DNA of 64,000 nucleotides from Geomonas azotofigens (lineage in GTDB: Bacteria; Desulfobacterota; Desulfuromonadia; Geobacterales; Geobacteraceae): the NCBI RefSeq assembly GCF_018919395.1, contig NZ_JAHLME010000003.1, forward strand, positions 1-64,000. Direction: 5' to 3'. Positions 63,223 to 64,000 of this stretch are shown piece after piece; positions within the stretch are counted from its first letter, which is position 1; each line of letters starts with the position of its first letter. Both the position numbers and the translations under genes were made by a program. Under the pieces are notes generated by a model. That model was given only the letters and a program-made list of their open reading frames with translations, was not told the DNA's origin and did no database searches.

Positions 63223-63370
63223 GCGCGGCCACCTCTTATTAAATCTGCTGGCGTTGATTCTACAGAAAAAAACGGTGATGTAAAACTGTTTTGCTGATAA
63301 CCAGAACGATTCGTTGACTTTTTTCCACTCGGTGCAGCTGGGAAGGGGAAGAAACGATTAGGCGCCGGAC

Positions 63371-63404
63371 AAAAAAATTGGGGAAGGTTTCCCTTCCCCA
63401 ATTC
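63371..63404 (-). terminator. Intrinsic terminator of the second symporter gene
   Basis: On the minus strand TTGGGGAAGGGAAACCTTCCCCAA followed by TTTTTTT. Confidence 0.85.
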
Positions 63405-63426
63405 CATGCTGCCGTGTTGCTGGAGC

Positions 63427-64000
63427 TTAGTGCTCGACTGCCTTGGCCATACCCAAACCGGTGTTCTGGCGGACGTAGACCTCGTCGAACATCTCCTCCG
63501 AGCGCCTGTTCGGGAAGGCCAGGGCGCCCAGGATGGCGGCCATGAAGCCCAGCGGGATGGAGATGATGCCCGGGTTCTTCAGGGTGAAGAGCGGCTTGTC
63601 CAGGCCCACGATCGAGGTGCCGTCCTGCTGAGCGTCGACCTTCGCCTTGGCGAGCGCCTTGGCGTCCTTCTCGGAGAGGGTCTGGCCGGCAGGAAGTGCT
63701 GCCTGCTTCTTCTCCATGGCGGCTACCACCTTCTTGGCGCCGGCGGCTACCACTTTCGGGTAGGTCATGTTGGGGGATACCATCACCAGGCCGATGGAGG
63801 CGATGGTGCCTACCAGCAGGCCGGAGATGACGCCGCCGGTGTTGAACTTCCTCCAGAAGAGGGACAGGATGACGACCGGCAGGTTGCCGGAGGCGGCGAC
63901 GGCGAAGGCCAGTGCCACCAGGTGGGCGACGTTCTGCTTCTCGGCAGCGAGGCCGATCAGGATGCCGCAGGCGCCTACCACGAAGGAGGTGGCGCGGGCT
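63427..64000 (-). CDS. actP: Acetate permease-type sodium/solute symporter, C-terminal part
   Basis: At least 190 residues visible; the 5' part lies beyond the right edge. NVAHLVALAFAVAASGNLPVVILSLFWRKFNTGGVISGLLVGT is the conserved C-terminal region of ActP. Between two helices it has a charged insertion (about 60 residues, GAKKVVAAMEKKQ to KVDAQQDGTSIVG), as in the acetate permeases of Geobacter-like bacteria. Ends in FDEVYVRQNTGLG. Terminator follows. Confidence 0.85.
   Translation of the reverse strand, partial: ARATSFVVGACGILIGLAAEKQNVAHLVALAFAVAASGNLPVVILSLFWRKFNTGGVISGLLVGTIASIGLVMVSPNMTYPKVVAAGAKKVVAAMEKKQAALPAGQTLSEKDAKALAKAKVDAQQDGTSIVGLDKPLFTLKNPGIISIPLGFMAAILGALAFPNRRSEEMFDEVYVRQNTGLGMAKAVEH

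Overview
The window looks like the chromosome of a Desulfuromonadia bacterium of the Geobacter/Citrifermentans/Geomonas type. Reasons: high-GC coding with strong AGGAGG sites, an acetate-permease-type symporter with DUF4212 and DUF294 partners, an ETF operon with a membrane Fe-S oxidoreductase, a sigma-54-type glnK-amtB promoter, and a tRNA-Sec gene. This is inference from gene content; no 16S gene is present.

Layout. 1-4.3 kb is an AT-rich accessory patch: two same-strand copies of a REP-associated tyrosine transposase (one cut by the window edge), then a reverse transcriptase overlapping a small PD-(D/E)XK-like gene, a probable two-gene phage-defence unit. 4.3-7.3 kb holds two DUF2157-type membrane proteins bracketed by two related palindromic repeats, and a DUF2845 protein.

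7.7-36.8 kb is the centre of interest: about 29 kb of sulfur-acquisition genes. It starts with an Rrf2 regulator, a sulfate-binding protein and YezD, and includes the sulfate permease/ATPase genes cysTWA. Between and after these sit metK, a nitrogenase-like set (two nifH-like genes, nifB, a nifX-like gene, nifD-like, nifK-like), a corrinoid protein, three UroD-fold corrinoid methyltransferases, a RACo-like corrinoid activator, two NitT/TauT-type ABC importers with four binding proteins, cysK plus a broken cysK copy, a DUF1847 protein, a QueG-like cobalamin/Fe-S protein and a Cys-rich methyltransferase. My reading (inference): imported methylthio or related organosulfur compounds are cleaved by the nitrogenase-like enzyme (as in the methylthio-alkane reductase MarBHDK), methanethiol is demethylated by the corrinoid system, and the sulfide goes to CysK. 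Four 15-bp Rrf2-type operators, two of them 24-25 bp upstream of the -35 box, and three copies of a structured leader RNA ending in a terminator tie the region together. The leader RNA matches no family I know.

37.0-47 kb is housekeeping: tRNA-Sec, yggT-divIVA-yggU-CBS, an FmdB zinc ribbon, folD, galU, a TonB-like protein, and etfB-etfA-membrane oxidoreductase. 46.9-53.5 kb has a CapA-like protein, a glutamine amidotransferase and a hybrid histidine kinase overlapping a REC-PAS-GGDEF-EAL regulator. 53.5-55.9 kb is glnK-amtB behind a sigma-54 promoter and a long leader carrying two ANTAR-type hexaloop hairpins. 56-58.8 kb has a ferritin-like protein, SuhB, UspA and a TIM-barrel isomerase. 58.8-64 kb is a minus-strand set: two DUF294 proteins (one with a degraded active site) around a sodium/solute symporter with DUF4212, then the 3' end of a second symporter.
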